64,000 nt of DNA from Chitinophagales bacterium. GTDB lineage: Bacteria; Bacteroidota; Bacteroidia; Chitinophagales; UBA8649. Below the pieces are notes generated by a model. That model made no database searches. It saw only the letters and a program-made list of their open reading frames with translations, and had not been told where the DNA came from. Shown piece after piece: positions 1 through 8,318 of the stretch; the first letter of the stretch is position 1; each line of letters starts with the position of its first letter. Where the stretch lies: assembly GCA_020635995.1 (NCBI GenBank), contig JACJYS010000004.1, positions 238,452-302,451 on the forward strand. The letters run 5' to 3'. The position numbers and the translations under genes are program-made.

Positions 1-943
1 TGGCATTAGCAGTGGCACAAGCTATTGGATTGGCAGTAAAAGAATGCCCATGAAAAAATGTTTTATTCATAAAATTATCCGATAAAAAAGCATCGTATAT
101 TTCTTGTGTACAGGTAGTGATGCTCATAGCCATTACCCCACCCGTTAAGCCTTTAGATAAACACATAATATCCAGAGATGTTTGGCAATATAGACTGGCA
201 AACATTTTTCCCGTACGATAAAAACCCGTCATAACTTCATCTGCTACGCACAAAACATTATTTTGTTTACATAACTGTAGCATTTCTTCCAATGTTTCGG
301 CACTATACATTAGCATTCCTCCTGCACCTTGCACTAATGGCTCATATATAAATGCGGCAACATCATTGTTTTTTACAATTTCTCTTAATTGACTTATGCT
401 TTTTTCTGCATTAATTGCCGGACTTTCTATAAACTCTACATCAAATAAAAATGGAAAAAATGGCTCTGTAAAAGCACTTCTACTGCCTACACTCATAGCC
501 CCGAAAGTATCGCCATGGTAGGCTTCTTTTAAGGCAATTACTTTAGTTTTCTTTTCTCCTTTATTGTGCCAATACTGAAATGCCATTTTAAGCCCAACTT
601 CTACTGCTGTACTTCCATTATCCGAAAAAAAAGCTTTTTTTTGATTAGAAGGTAAATACTGCATAAGCCTTTCTGTCAATCTTACGGCCGGCTCATGAGT
701 AAATCCTGCAAAAATTACGTGTTCAAGTTCTGTAGCTTGTTCATATATTTTTTTAGCAATATAAGGATGAGCATGACCATGTATGCATGTCCACCAACTA
801 GATATTGCATCTATATATTTCTTGCCATTTTCTTCGTATAAATAAACTCCTTCTCCCTTAACTATGGGAATAGGATTATCGGCTATTTTCATTTGAGTAA
901 ATGGATGCCAGATATGTAGCTTACTTCTTGACGATAGAGACAT
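1..943 (-). CDS. bioA: Adenosylmethionine-8-amino-7-oxononanoate aminotransferase (partial, C-terminus outside window)
   Basis: The protein is a PLP-dependent class III aminotransferase that makes 7,8-diaminononanoate from KAPA and SAM in biotin synthesis. The visible 314 residues start MSLSSRSKLHIWHPFTQMK, the usual BioA opening with the WHPFTQM substrate-pocket motif. They continue through SSWWTCIHGHAHP, SDNGSTAVEVGLKMA (PLP phosphate-binding region), YHGDTFGAMSVG, ADEVMTGFYRTGK and LSKGLTGG, which holds the Schiff-base lysine. About 110 C-terminal residues should lie beyond position 1. A -7 box lies about 30 bases upstream. bioB lies 1 kb away on the other strand, with tdk between them, so the biotin genes are close but not one operon. 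Confidence 0.95.
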   Translation of the reverse strand, partial: MSLSSRSKLHIWHPFTQMKIADNPIPIVKGEGVYLYEENGKKYIDAISSWWTCIHGHAHPYIAKKIYEQATELEHVIFAGFTHEPAVRLTERLMQYLPSNQKKAFFSDNGSTAVEVGLKMAFQYWHNKGEKKTKVIALKEAYHGDTFGAMSVGSRSAFTEPFFPFLFDVEFIESPAINAEKSISQLREIVKNNDVAAFIYEPLVQGAGGMLMYSAETLEEMLQLCKQNNVLCVADEVMTGFYRTGKMFASLYCQTSLDIMCLSKGLTGGVMAMSITTCTQEIYDAFLSDNFMNKTFFHGHSFTANPIACATANA

Positions 944-970
944 AAGTTTTTAGTCTTTAAGTTAATCGCT

Positions 971-978
971 CAAAGATA
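971..978 (-). promoter_or_regulatory. -7 promoter box of bioA
   Basis: Read on the minus strand this is TATCTTTG, an exact match to the Bacteroidota -7 consensus TAnnTTTG, 27 bases before the bioA start codon. I see no TTG at a suitable -33 spacing, so only half of the promoter is supported. Confidence 0.55.
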
Positions 979-1028
979 AACAGTTTTGAAGGGAAGAAAA
1001 TTAACAAAACAAAACTTATTAACACATC

Positions 1029-1058
1029 TTGATTTTTAATATAAAAAGACTAACTTTG
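1029..1058 (+). promoter_or_regulatory. Full-consensus Bacteroidota promoter with no obvious gene behind it
   Basis: TTG at 1029-1031 is followed by a 19-base spacer and TAACTTTG at 1051-1058, matching both the -33 and -7 consensus elements. It points rightward, towards the 3' end of tdk, which is on the opposite strand. No rightward reading frame of credible coding character follows before bioB. It could start a small RNA, a transcript antisense to tdk, or a long bioB leader, or it may be a chance or relic match. Confidence 0.45.
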
Positions 1059-1120
1059 TTTGACATTGTGTAAAAATATTTCTACCCATCAATAAACAAA
1101 AAACAATACGCACAAGTTTT

Positions 1121-1173
1121 TTATACCAATTGTCAACACAAAATAGATTAGATTATTATATATTCCTAAGCGG
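1121..1173 (-). repeat. Copy of a dispersed AT-rich repeat (tdk 3' side)
   Basis: The first half (1121-1146, containing ATACCAATTGTCAACAC) matches the reverse complement of 53124-53150. The second half (1146-1173, containing TTATATATTCCTAA) matches the reverse complement of about 53025-53053. The two halves are contiguous here but separated by roughly 55 bases in the 53-kb copy. A related copy is at 26298-26361. It lies downstream of the tdk stop and has no coding potential. Confidence 0.6.
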
Positions 1174-1182
1174 TATAAACAT

Positions 1183-1749
1183 CTATTTCTCTCTAAAACA
1201 TTTCCTACATCTCGGTTCGTAGCTTTCTTTTTCGCCAAGCATTACGGTTTTGCTATCACTAGTTTTTCTATAAGAATGTACTGCTATATCTCCACAATTA
1301 ACACAAATAGCGTGCACTTTGGTAATATAATCGGCAATGCTCAACAAATTAGGAATAGGACCAAAAGGCTTGCCTTTAAAATCCATGTCTAAACCGGCTA
1401 CAATAACCCGTGTTCCTCTATTAGCCAATTTTTCGCACACACTTACCAACTCCATATCAAAAAACTGTGCTTCATCTATTCCTACCACATCTATACCTTC
1501 TGAAAGTAGCAAAATATTTTCTGAATGACTTACCGGAGTGCTACGTATTGAATTTCTATCATGCGAAACAACTTCTGTTTCGTCATATCGGGTATCTATT
1601 TCGGGCTTAAAAATTTCAACTTTTTTATTAGCTATAATAGCACGCTTAAGTCGCCTTATTAGTTCTTCTGTTTTTCCGGAAAACATAGAACCACAAACCA
1701 CTTCTATCCAGCCCTTTTTATTTTGATGTGTACTTGGTTCAATAAACAT
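1183..1749 (-). CDS. tdk: Thymidine kinase (type II)
   Basis: The enzyme phosphorylates thymidine to dTMP in pyrimidine salvage in the cytoplasm. The 188-residue length is typical of the small type II enzymes. A P-loop GSMFSGKTEEL lies at residues 20-30, followed by the DEAQFF motif that carries the catalytic glutamate region. The lasso-type nucleoside-binding sequence and two CxxC pairs (CVNC and CRKC) for structural zinc are near the C-terminus. The gene is alone on its strand between bioA and bioB. The bases just upstream of the start are AT-rich with no clear promoter box. Confidence 0.95.
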   Translation of the reverse strand: MFIEPSTHQNKKGWIEVVCGSMFSGKTEELIRRLKRAIIANKKVEIFKPEIDTRYDETEVVSHDRNSIRSTPVSHSENILLLSEGIDVVGIDEAQFFDMELVSVCEKLANRGTRVIVAGLDMDFKGKPFGPIPNLLSIADYITKVHAICVNCGDIAVHSYRKTSDSKTVMLGEKESYEPRCRKCFREK

Positions 1750-1878
1750 TGCTGTAAAAATACACGATAAGCTTTATATATAAAAGTAAGGTTGATAAAG
1801 TATAGGCTTAGGTGGAAAAGTTTTGTATAATTCGCTATTATCCGTTTCCAATTATCTTTCAAAAGCTAATACAATTCT

Positions 1879-1886
1879 TATCTTTG
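1879..1886 (+). promoter_or_regulatory. -7 promoter box of bioB
   Basis: TATCTTTG matches TAnnTTTG and ends 18 bases before the ATG at 1905. This placement supports the 1905 start over an upstream in-frame ATG at 1812, because transcription would begin after 1812. Confidence 0.55.
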
Positions 1887-1904
1887 GAGCTTCAAACTAA
1901 ACAA

Positions 1905-2864
1905 ATGGAGAGATATAGTAAACAACAAATAAGCGACATTTACCACAAACCTTTGCTACAATTAATGTACGAAGCTAATGAAGTTTATAAAGAAAATTTT
2001 GAAGTAGGCGAAATTGTAGTAAATACTTTACTTTCTGTAAAAACAGGCGGATGCCCGGAAGATTGTTCTTATTGTTCTCAATCATCTAAATATGTTACTG
2101 ATGTAAAAGCCAGCAAAATGATGGAAGTAGATGCTGTGCGTGAAAAAGCAAAAGAAGCTAAGGCTAATGGAACAACGCGTTTTTGCATAAGCAGTATGGG
2201 AACAAAAGTGAGAGATAATAAAGATTTTGATACTGTTTTAGAAATGGTAAAAGCTGTAAAACAAGAAGGATTGGAAGTATGCTGTACTTTAGGTATGTTA
2301 AATCCAGAGCAGGCTACTAAGCTTAAAGATGCAGGGTTAAACGCCTACAATCATAATGTAGATACCTCTGATGAATATTATGATAAAGTAATAACCACAA
2401 GAACTTATCAAGATAGATTAGATACTTTGAGCCATGTAGCAGGTTCCGGCTTAAAAATATGTAGCGGAGGAATTATAGGCTTAGGAGAAACAGACGAGGA
2501 TAGAATAGGAATGTTGCATACTTTGTGCAATTTACCTACACAACCGGAGTCTGTTCCTGTAAATTGTCTTGTACCCATAAAAGGTACACCATTGGAGGGC
2601 AATAAATTAGTTAGCGTTTGGGAAATGCTAAGAATGGTGGCCACGGCACGTATTATAATGCCAAAATCTGTGGTACGAATTTCCGCAGGAAGAGAGAAAA
2701 TGACTACAGAGCAGCAAGCTTTATGTTTTATGGCAGGTGCAAATTCAATTTTTGCCGGAAATAAATTATTAACCACTCCAAATCCCGAAATAGGGACAGA
2801 CAACTATATGTTTAATTTACTAGGCTTAAAACCAAGACCTGCAATGAAAGAGGTGGAGATATAA
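1905..2864 (+). CDS. bioB: Biotin synthase
   Basis: This radical-SAM enzyme inserts sulfur into dethiobiotin, the last step of biotin synthesis. I chose the ATG at 1905, giving 319 residues starting MERYSKQQISDIYHKPLLQL. The upstream in-frame ATG at 1812 would add 31 residues that look non-coding and would lie before the -7 box. The radical-SAM cluster motif is CPEDCSYC. It is followed by YNHNVDTSDEYY, the GGIIGLGET glycine-rich SAM segment and the NCLVPIKGTPLEG segment, all typical of BioB. The gene converges on a small secreted-protein gene only six bases beyond its stop. Confidence 0.96.
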   Translation: MERYSKQQISDIYHKPLLQLMYEANEVYKENFEVGEIVVNTLLSVKTGGCPEDCSYCSQSSKYVTDVKASKMMEVDAVREKAKEAKANGTTRFCISSMGTKVRDNKDFDTVLEMVKAVKQEGLEVCCTLGMLNPEQATKLKDAGLNAYNHNVDTSDEYYDKVITTRTYQDRLDTLSHVAGSGLKICSGGIIGLGETDEDRIGMLHTLCNLPTQPESVPVNCLVPIKGTPLEGNKLVSVWEMLRMVATARIIMPKSVVRISAGREKMTTEQQALCFMAGANSIFAGNKLLTTPNPEIGTDNYMFNLLGLKPRPAMKEVEI

Positions 2865-2870
2865 TATCTA

Positions 2871-3176
2871 TTACTTCTTAATAAAAATTTTCATCACAAA
2901 TTTCTCTTGCTCTATAAACAGTATATTACTTACATTCCATCGGTGTATTAAATCTTCTTTTTGAAAAACTAAAAAGCCATCTTCTGCTCTTATAAAATTG
3001 AGCCATTTGCTGTCGTAAGGTTTGTCAAAATCATCTCCTATCACCACTATTTCTTTACATTTACAGTCTTGATACATTTTTATAACCGTTTCAGCCGCAC
3101 TATTATCGGCAGCAGTTTGTGCTATTGAAAGTAAAACAAAAAACATAAAGAATGGAACGAGAATAATTTTTTTCAT
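2871..3176 (-). CDS. Small secreted protein of unknown function
   Basis: The protein has 101 residues with a clear Sec signal peptide (KK followed by a hydrophobic stretch, cleavage probably after SIAQ near residue 20). The mature part is about 80 residues, with a CKCK motif around residues 38-41 and a W-rich mid-section that ends in basic residues. I do not recognise a family. It converges on bioB and is separated from the divergently transcribed M42 peptidase gene by about 110 bases. Location in the periplasm or outside the cell follows from the signal peptide only. Confidence 0.7.
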   Translation of the reverse strand: MKKIILVPFFMFFVLLSIAQTAADNSAAETVIKMYQDCKCKEIVVIGDDFDKPYDSKWLNFIRAEDGFLVFQKEDLIHRWNVSNILFIEQEKFVMKIFIKK

Positions 3177-3255
3177 TAGTGTTAATTTTTGCCAAATATA
3201 GTGGTTTATTTTATTTAATTCAAAATTGAAAAATTAAGAAGTACAATTAATGCCG

Positions 3256-3263
3256 TATATTTG
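3256..3263 (+). promoter_or_regulatory. -7 promoter box of the M42 peptidase gene
   Basis: TATATTTG followed by CACC is a strong match to TAnnTTTG, 22 bases before the ATG at 3286. No TTG lies at 17-23 bases upstream. The upstream ATG at 3250 precedes the box, so it should not be in the transcript. Confidence 0.55.
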
Positions 3264-3285
3264 CACCTCAAAAAAAATCAAAATA

Positions 3286-4368
3286 ATGAGTAAAGTAATA
3301 GGAAAAAAAGAACTGGACTTTTTTGAAAAATATATTAATAATGCTTCGCCAACGGGCTATGAATGGAATGGGCAAAAATTGTGGTTAGATTTTATTAAGC
3401 CTTATGTAGATACGCACAAAGTAGATAACTATGGAACTGTTTATGGGATAATAAACCCAAAAGCAGAATTTAAAGTAGTTATAGAAGCCCATGCCGATGA
3501 AATTAGTTGGTATGTTAGTTATATTACCGAAGATGGTTTTATTTATGTAAAAAGAAATGGTGGCTCCGACCACATGATAGCTCCTTCAAAAAGAGTTAAT
3601 ATTCATACTAAAAACGGTTTTGTGCCGGCAGTATTTGGTTGGCCGGCTATACATACAAGACCCGATAAAAGTAAACCAGAAATTAAAGTAGAATCTATTT
3701 TTTTAGACTGTGGAGCTAAAAGCAAAAAAGAAGTTTTAGATATGGGAATACATGTTGGGAGTGTTATTACTTACCAAGATGAATTTACGGTTTTAAACAA
3801 TAAATATGCCGTGGGCAGAGCTTTAGATAATAGAGCCGGAGGCGTAGTAATAGCATTGGTGGCTAAAATGCTGAAAGAAGGAAAGGAAAAATTGCCTTTT
3901 GGACTGTATATAGTAAATTCAGTACAGGAAGAAGTTGGGCTGAGAGGTGCAGAAATGATAACGCAAAGTATTAAACCTAATGTAGCCATAGTTACCGATG
4001 TAGCTCATGACACCAACACACCTATGATAGATAAAAAAGTAGAAGGCGATTTTAAATGTGGTGATGGTCCTATTTTAACTTATGGTCCTGCGGTGCACAA
4101 TAAATTATTAAACTTAATAATTGATACTGCCGAAAAAAATAAAATACCTTTTCAAAGAGATGCCGCTTCAAGAGCTACAGGTACAGACACCGATGCTTTT
4201 GCTTTTTCTAATGGAGGTGTGCCAAGTGCATTAATTTCTTTTCCTTTAAGATATATGCACACTACTGTAGAAATGGTAGAACTAAGCGATATGGAAAATG
4301 CAGCTAAGTTAATTTACAACACTTTGTTAGCTTTAACTCCGGATTTTAACTTTAAGTATTTAGATTAA
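3286..4368 (+). CDS. M42 family metallopeptidase (glutamyl aminopeptidase/TET type)
   Basis: This is a cytoplasmic dinuclear-metal aminopeptidase that trims peptides; family members often form large dodecamers. The 360-residue form starting MSKVIGKKELDFFEKYINNASPTG is preferred because a -7 box lies between this ATG and an upstream in-frame ATG. The visible ligands are in order: HADEISWYV (first metal histidine and aspartate), ALDNRAGG (bridging aspartate), VQEEVGLRGAE (catalytic glutamate pair), TDVAHD and the C-terminal MHTTVEMVE histidine. All expected residues are present, so the enzyme should be active. It is followed after 85 bases by a membrane-protein gene in the same direction. Confidence 0.93.
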   Translation: MSKVIGKKELDFFEKYINNASPTGYEWNGQKLWLDFIKPYVDTHKVDNYGTVYGIINPKAEFKVVIEAHADEISWYVSYITEDGFIYVKRNGGSDHMIAPSKRVNIHTKNGFVPAVFGWPAIHTRPDKSKPEIKVESIFLDCGAKSKKEVLDMGIHVGSVITYQDEFTVLNNKYAVGRALDNRAGGVVIALVAKMLKEGKEKLPFGLYIVNSVQEEVGLRGAEMITQSIKPNVAIVTDVAHDTNTPMIDKKVEGDFKCGDGPILTYGPAVHNKLLNLIIDTAEKNKIPFQRDAASRATGTDTDAFAFSNGGVPSALISFPLRYMHTTVEMVELSDMENAAKLIYNTLLALTPDFNFKYLD

Positions 4369-4453
4369 AAACAAGAGTTAATTAAAATGGAATAAAGGAA
4401 AGAAGGTTTAGATTCTTTGTTTCACTCAATTCCAATACTATAAATAAATTAAT

Positions 4454-5281
4454 ATGGCATCAATTAAGCGTATTTTAAAACAACTGGTTGATGCCATTAT
4501 TTTTTCTAATACATGGATAAGCTTAGGTGCTTTAAGTTTATTTTTAAGTTTGCATATAATATTTAATTTGCCCGTAGATTATTATGGTGCTATTACTTTA
4601 TTTACAGCAACTTTTATAGCCTATAATTTATTAAAACTAAACGGAGTAAGGTTTGAAAGTAATGACAGTATTTTTTTTAATTGGCTAAGAAAATATAAAT
4701 ACATGGTATTTGTTCTACTTGGGTTAGCTTTTATATCATTTCTATACTGTTTTTATCATCTTACATTTTGGCAACAAGGCACTTATTTACTATCTTCATT
4801 TTTAGCTGTTATTTATTTTGGTATAGATAAATATAATTTACGAAAATATTCAGCCTTAAAAGTTCCGATTGTTGCAATAGATTGGGCTTTGTTAATAGTT
4901 TATTCTACCTTGCACCTTACAGATTATACGGCTAAAACATGGTTTGCATTTTTAGCTGTATATTTTCTTATAGCAGGGCTAACTATCCCTTTTGAAATAA
5001 GAGATGAAGAAGCAGATACTGGAAGCATATATGATAAAAGAACGCTATTGAATAGATTAGGTGCTCAAAATTTAAAAATTTTATCTGTTGTACACATAGC
5101 ATTGGCTTTATCATTTTTTATTTTGATAGATATTAAACTGCTGTTTCTACTACCTTTTTTATTGATAGTGTCTGCTTTTATTTTAAAATTAAATAAGGAT
5201 AGTAAGGAATATGCATATACTTTTATATTAGACGGAGTGTTGGTTTTCGTATGCCCTTTAGTATATCTATTATACGCATAA
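4454..5281 (+). CDS. UbiA-like polytopic membrane protein, degenerate
   Basis: The 275-residue protein has seven to eight predicted hydrophobic helices. The layout resembles the UbiA prenyltransferase superfamily as found in Bacteroidota: a first loop after helix 2 reading AYNLLKLNGVRF, and a second loop PFEIRDEEADTGS after helix 5 or so. In active UbiA enzymes both loops carry Asp-rich Mg-diphosphate motifs. Here the first loop has no aspartate pair, so prenyl-transfer activity is doubtful. The alternative is an unrelated membrane protein with a chance resemblance. A bidirectional hairpin terminator follows the stop directly. Confidence 0.6.
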   Translation: MASIKRILKQLVDAIIFSNTWISLGALSLFLSLHIIFNLPVDYYGAITLFTATFIAYNLLKLNGVRFESNDSIFFNWLRKYKYMVFVLLGLAFISFLYCFYHLTFWQQGTYLLSSFLAVIYFGIDKYNLRKYSALKVPIVAIDWALLIVYSTLHLTDYTAKTWFAFLAVYFLIAGLTIPFEIRDEEADTGSIYDKRTLLNRLGAQNLKILSVVHIALALSFFILIDIKLLFLLPFLLIVSAFILKLNKDSKEYAYTFILDGVLVFVCPLVYLLYA

Positions 5282-5315
5282 AAAAAGCAAGTAAATATAT
5301 ACTTACTTGCTTTTT
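5282..5315. terminator. Bidirectional hairpin terminator
   Basis: GCAAGTAA (5287-5294) pairs with TTACTTGC (5303-5310). The stem is extended by A5 on the left and T5 on the right, with an eight-base loop. It lies between convergent genes (UbiA-like and a T9SS protein), so it can serve both strands. Confidence 0.85.
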
Positions 5316-5337
5316 CTTATAGACATAAATGGTTAGT

Positions 5338-5817
5338 TTAATCTAATTTCATTATTTGGAATCTTATATTTTCGTTTTGTACATTAAATTGAACAAAGTA
5401 AATTCCGGTAGATAAATCTTTTAAATTTAGTTTTACATTCTGTTTGTTTTTATATTCTTTTTCAAAAACTAATTGCCCTGTTTGAGAATATACTTCAAAA
5501 TACACTTCATCTAAATTTTCTTCAAAGTTGATATTCAAATCGTCTTTAAATGGATTAGGATAGTAGCTAAATTTAAAATTGTTTAACTCCTTAATAGATA
5601 CTTCCGTAGCACCGTCTTTTTGCTGAAACCCTTGACATAAAATATAGTTGCCTTGGGTATGGGTGGTTACCATTGCTTCACCTACGGTTTGAGAAATTTG
5701 GTAGTTTCCTGCATCGGCATCATTGCCTGTAGATGCTACTACTTGTTTGCTTACTTCTTGTGCATTAAGCACAACGCTAAAAATACACAAGAAAAGTATA
5801 ATAAATATATTTTTCAT
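5338..5817 (-). CDS. Small secreted protein with type A T9SS sorting domain
   Basis: The protein has 159 residues. It starts with a signal peptide (cleavage probably after LNAQ, near residue 20), then a short domain with SQTVGEAMVTT...QGF that often precedes sorting domains in Bacteroidota. From about residue 78 comes a type A secretion signal: FSYYPNPFKDDLNI, VYSQTGQLVFEKEY, LSTGIYFVQF and a terminal KLD. It should be exported through Sec and then T9SS. It follows the 5824-6777 gene by six bases and is very likely its operon partner. The passenger part is short, so the function is unknown. Confidence 0.85.
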   Translation of the reverse strand: MKNIFIILFLCIFSVVLNAQEVSKQVVASTGNDADAGNYQISQTVGEAMVTTHTQGNYILCQGFQQKDGATEVSIKELNNFKFSYYPNPFKDDLNINFEENLDEVYFEVYSQTGQLVFEKEYKNKQNVKLNLKDLSTGIYFVQFNVQNENIRFQIMKLD

Positions 5818-5823
5818 AATTTT

Positions 5824-6777
5824 TTAAGGTTTATAAACTACAAAACTAAATCCTCCATCAACAAGATTTCCACTAGAATCATACGTGTATATCAATAAAC
5901 TTCCTCCGGAAGAGCCAGTTTTTATTGTTCTTCCGTTTATTGGGGTTGCCACAACTATATAATCCGTGAAGTAAAAACTTTCTCCAAGAATAGTAATACT
6001 ATATCTTCCAGTTGATGTTTTTGTAATACTTAAATTACTAGAACCTGTATTTAATCCTCCTGCACTACTCACATTTCCATAAGCAATAGGCAGCAAATCC
6101 TTAGCTAATCCAGTGGCATCTCTACTTACTTTGCCACTAACATCTACTCTAAATTTAGTTACAAAACCTTTGTTAGCTTCTATAAATTGTGCACTATCAT
6201 TTGAATAATTACCTACTTGAAGGTTTAATATATCTCCACTATATAGTAAGGTATCTACTACAAAATCAACAGTTTCTGAATTATGTTTTGTATCATTAAC
6301 TGTTAATTTTCTTGCATTAGATAATCCTCCTCCTACTATTACCTCTCCAGTGCCTGTGCTATTAACTTTAATATTATCTTCATTTATCATAGTAGCTTGG
6401 TTAGCTTTTTCTGTAAATAGAGCGTATGGTACACTCATAAACTGAGTAGTTCCCATATCGGTGCCGTCTATTACTACGTTTAAAAAATGGTCGCCATTAG
6501 CCCAATCTATTCCGTTAAACGTGCCTAATGTTGGCGTTCCCTGTCCAATAATAGCTACCATGTTTCCAAAATTATTAGTAGTAGCACTGTGTGTTTCCGT
6601 ATAAACTGTAGGTCCGGCTGTAGAACCTTCAATTACATTAAACTCAACACTTATATTTGAGTTTTGCAAAATATCTCCACCAGCATCTCTTACAACAGCT
6701 TGGTAGTTTATACCACTTTGAGCAAAACTCAAAATAGTAATACATGTTATTAATAAGGTAAAAATTGTCTTTTTCAT
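5824..6777 (-). CDS. Secreted protein with conserved Bacteroidota N-terminal stalk domain
   Basis: The protein has 317 residues with a signal peptide ending ...ILSFAQ. The segment GINYQAVVRDAGG to MSVPYALFTEKA (about residues 22-125) is a module shared by many large Bacteroidota surface and tail-fibre-like proteins. It usually sits ahead of variable C-terminal parts. Here the C-terminal 190 residues are beta-rich and low in charge, and I do not recognise them. There is no sorting signal of its own, but the next gene (six bases downstream) encodes a small type A sorting-domain protein. A -7 box lies 22 bases upstream. Confidence 0.75.
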   Translation of the reverse strand: MKKTIFTLLITCITILSFAQSGINYQAVVRDAGGDILQNSNISVEFNVIEGSTAGPTVYTETHSATTNNFGNMVAIIGQGTPTLGTFNGIDWANGDHFLNVVIDGTDMGTTQFMSVPYALFTEKANQATMINEDNIKVNSTGTGEVIVGGGLSNARKLTVNDTKHNSETVDFVVDTLLYSGDILNLQVGNYSNDSAQFIEANKGFVTKFRVDVSGKVSRDATGLAKDLLPIAYGNVSSAGGLNTGSSNLSITKTSTGRYSITILGESFYFTDYIVVATPINGRTIKTGSSGGSLLIYTYDSSGNLVDGGFSFVVYKP

Positions 6778-6798
6778 AGGTTTTTAATTTTGTTTATA

Positions 6799-6806
6799 CA
6801 AAGATA
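6799..6806 (-). promoter_or_regulatory. -7 box of the secreted-protein pair
   Basis: Reads TATCTTTG on the minus strand, 21 bases before the start codon at 6777. No convincing -33 element is visible. Confidence 0.5.
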
Positions 6807-6839
6807 AAAGACAATGCGTGTGAGTGTTAATTGAAAATT

Positions 6840-8306
6840 TTAGGTTTGTGATAGCTTATTCTCAATAGTTTTTTCAAGCCATATTAGATGTAAACTACTA
6901 TTGGATTGAATTTTAGTGCTATCTGCCGAAATGTACTTGTGAATGTTTTTGTATAGATTTTGAAGTTGCTCTTTTTCTTCTTTTTTGCTTAAATTTATAT
7001 GTTGTGTGTTCAAAAATTGTTTGAAATACTTAATAAAATCTTTATCTATTTTAGTTACTTCTTTTAGTTTATGATAATTAATAACTTGGGTACAATTTTT
7101 AAGTTCATTAAGGCATAAATCAAGTTCATCTCTTAAAAAGTGCAATATACTTTCTGTAAACCGAGAGTATAAGTGCAGTTTAATGTTTAATTTGCTTGGG
7201 ATAACGGTATGTATGCTTTCAGTAAAATTTATTTGATTATCTAAAACGCCACATATACTTATAGTGCAAATAAAGTTTTCTTTCAATTCAGATGCGTCTA
7301 TATTTTTTTTATTTTTTAAGTATTGCTGAATAGCTATATTGTAGTTTTTTAAAAATATTTCTGCACTTATATAGTTAAACACCCCTCTAAGATAAAGCGA
7401 GTCGTTTACATCTTTTTTTATAGAAATACTTTCTTTTAAATGTTTTTGAGCATTTTCATAATCTTTATGTATCATGTATTCAACACCGAGCATTTGAGTG
7501 ATAAAAAAATGTTCGGCATTTTGATTTACAGTATTGTTCTTTATCTTTTTTAATGTTTTTATTGCCTTTTTAAGTAGTTCAATTTTTTCTTTTCCAAATG
7601 ATTTGTAGCTTTTTTCTTTTAAACTCAAATAACTTAGATAATTAGTTTTACTTGCCGATTTTGTTAAATCTATTTTCTCTACTTCCCTATCATAATCCAA
7701 TTTTCCCGTTAATTGGCTTTTTACCCGTTCTAAATAAGCATTGTATAGTTCTATTAATTTTGTTTTTCCGGCTACTTCAAGTTCCCATTTGTAAAAATTA
7801 TCGGCTATAAAATTTAGTATTTCGTCTAAATAATTTAGATTGTATTTTAACTGTTGATTTTTATATAAATACCAAATATTGATAAACTGAAAATAGTTTT
7901 GATAATCTTCATTTTCATCAATTTTAATAAAAACGGCATTGAGTTCTTTTTCTAATAAATCGTATTCTTTTGTTTTAAATAAATGCAAGCATAGCAGTCT
8001 TTTTTTAGTGTAGTAATCTTTTTCTATTTCTACTTTTGCATATTCAAGAGCTATAAAACTTTCTAAAGTTTCATTTAGTTTTCTGAGATCGTTTCTAATC
8101 AAAAAATCCTTCTCGGGGCTGTATTTTTCTTTATAGAATAATTCAAATAATTCTTCTTTTTCAAGACTTTTACTTTTTATGAGTTTTAAGCAACAGTTCA
8201 ATAATAATTTTTGACTATCTATAATATTCTTATCACTCAAAAGTGCATTAATACTTTTTTTATTCAAAGTATTAATAAGAAGTATTGTTTTAGAGTTTTG
8301 GAGCAA
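6840..8306 (-). CDS. Large helical protein of a Bacteroidota-specific uncharacterised family
   Basis: The protein has 488 residues, is almost entirely alpha-helical and lysine-rich, and has no signal peptide, so it is probably cytoplasmic. The start codon is TTG (L at the DNA level). The N-terminal arrangement (a short helix, then LF...YSPEKDFLIRNDLRKLNETLESFI) resembles Bacteroidota proteins with helical TPR-like repeats. Internal segments around residues 265-340 (KAIKTLKKIKN... and YENAQKHLKESISI) look like TPR units. It is the last gene of a four-gene leftward group, 12 bases after a T9SS protein gene. No catalytic motif is visible; scaffolding or regulation is a guess. Confidence 0.65.
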   Translation of the reverse strand: MLQNSKTILLINTLNKKSINALLSDKNIIDSQKLLLNCCLKLIKSKSLEKEELFELFYKEKYSPEKDFLIRNDLRKLNETLESFIALEYAKVEIEKDYYTKKRLLCLHLFKTKEYDLLEKELNAVFIKIDENEDYQNYFQFINIWYLYKNQQLKYNLNYLDEILNFIADNFYKWELEVAGKTKLIELYNAYLERVKSQLTGKLDYDREVEKIDLTKSASKTNYLSYLSLKEKSYKSFGKEKIELLKKAIKTLKKIKNNTVNQNAEHFFITQMLGVEYMIHKDYENAQKHLKESISIKKDVNDSLYLRGVFNYISAEIFLKNYNIAIQQYLKNKKNIDASELKENFICTISICGVLDNQINFTESIHTVIPSKLNIKLHLYSRFTESILHFLRDELDLCLNELKNCTQVINYHKLKEVTKIDKDFIKYFKQFLNTQHINLSKKEEKEQLQNLYKNIHKYISADSTKIQSNSSLHLIWLEKTIENKLSQT

Positions 8307-8318
8307 GGTTTAAAATAT

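Noticed and set aside
1812..1904. Upstream ATG extending bioB by 31 residues
   Set aside because: The -7 box at 1879-1886 lies inside this stretch, the encoded residues look non-coding, and known BioB proteins start near MERYSKQQIS.
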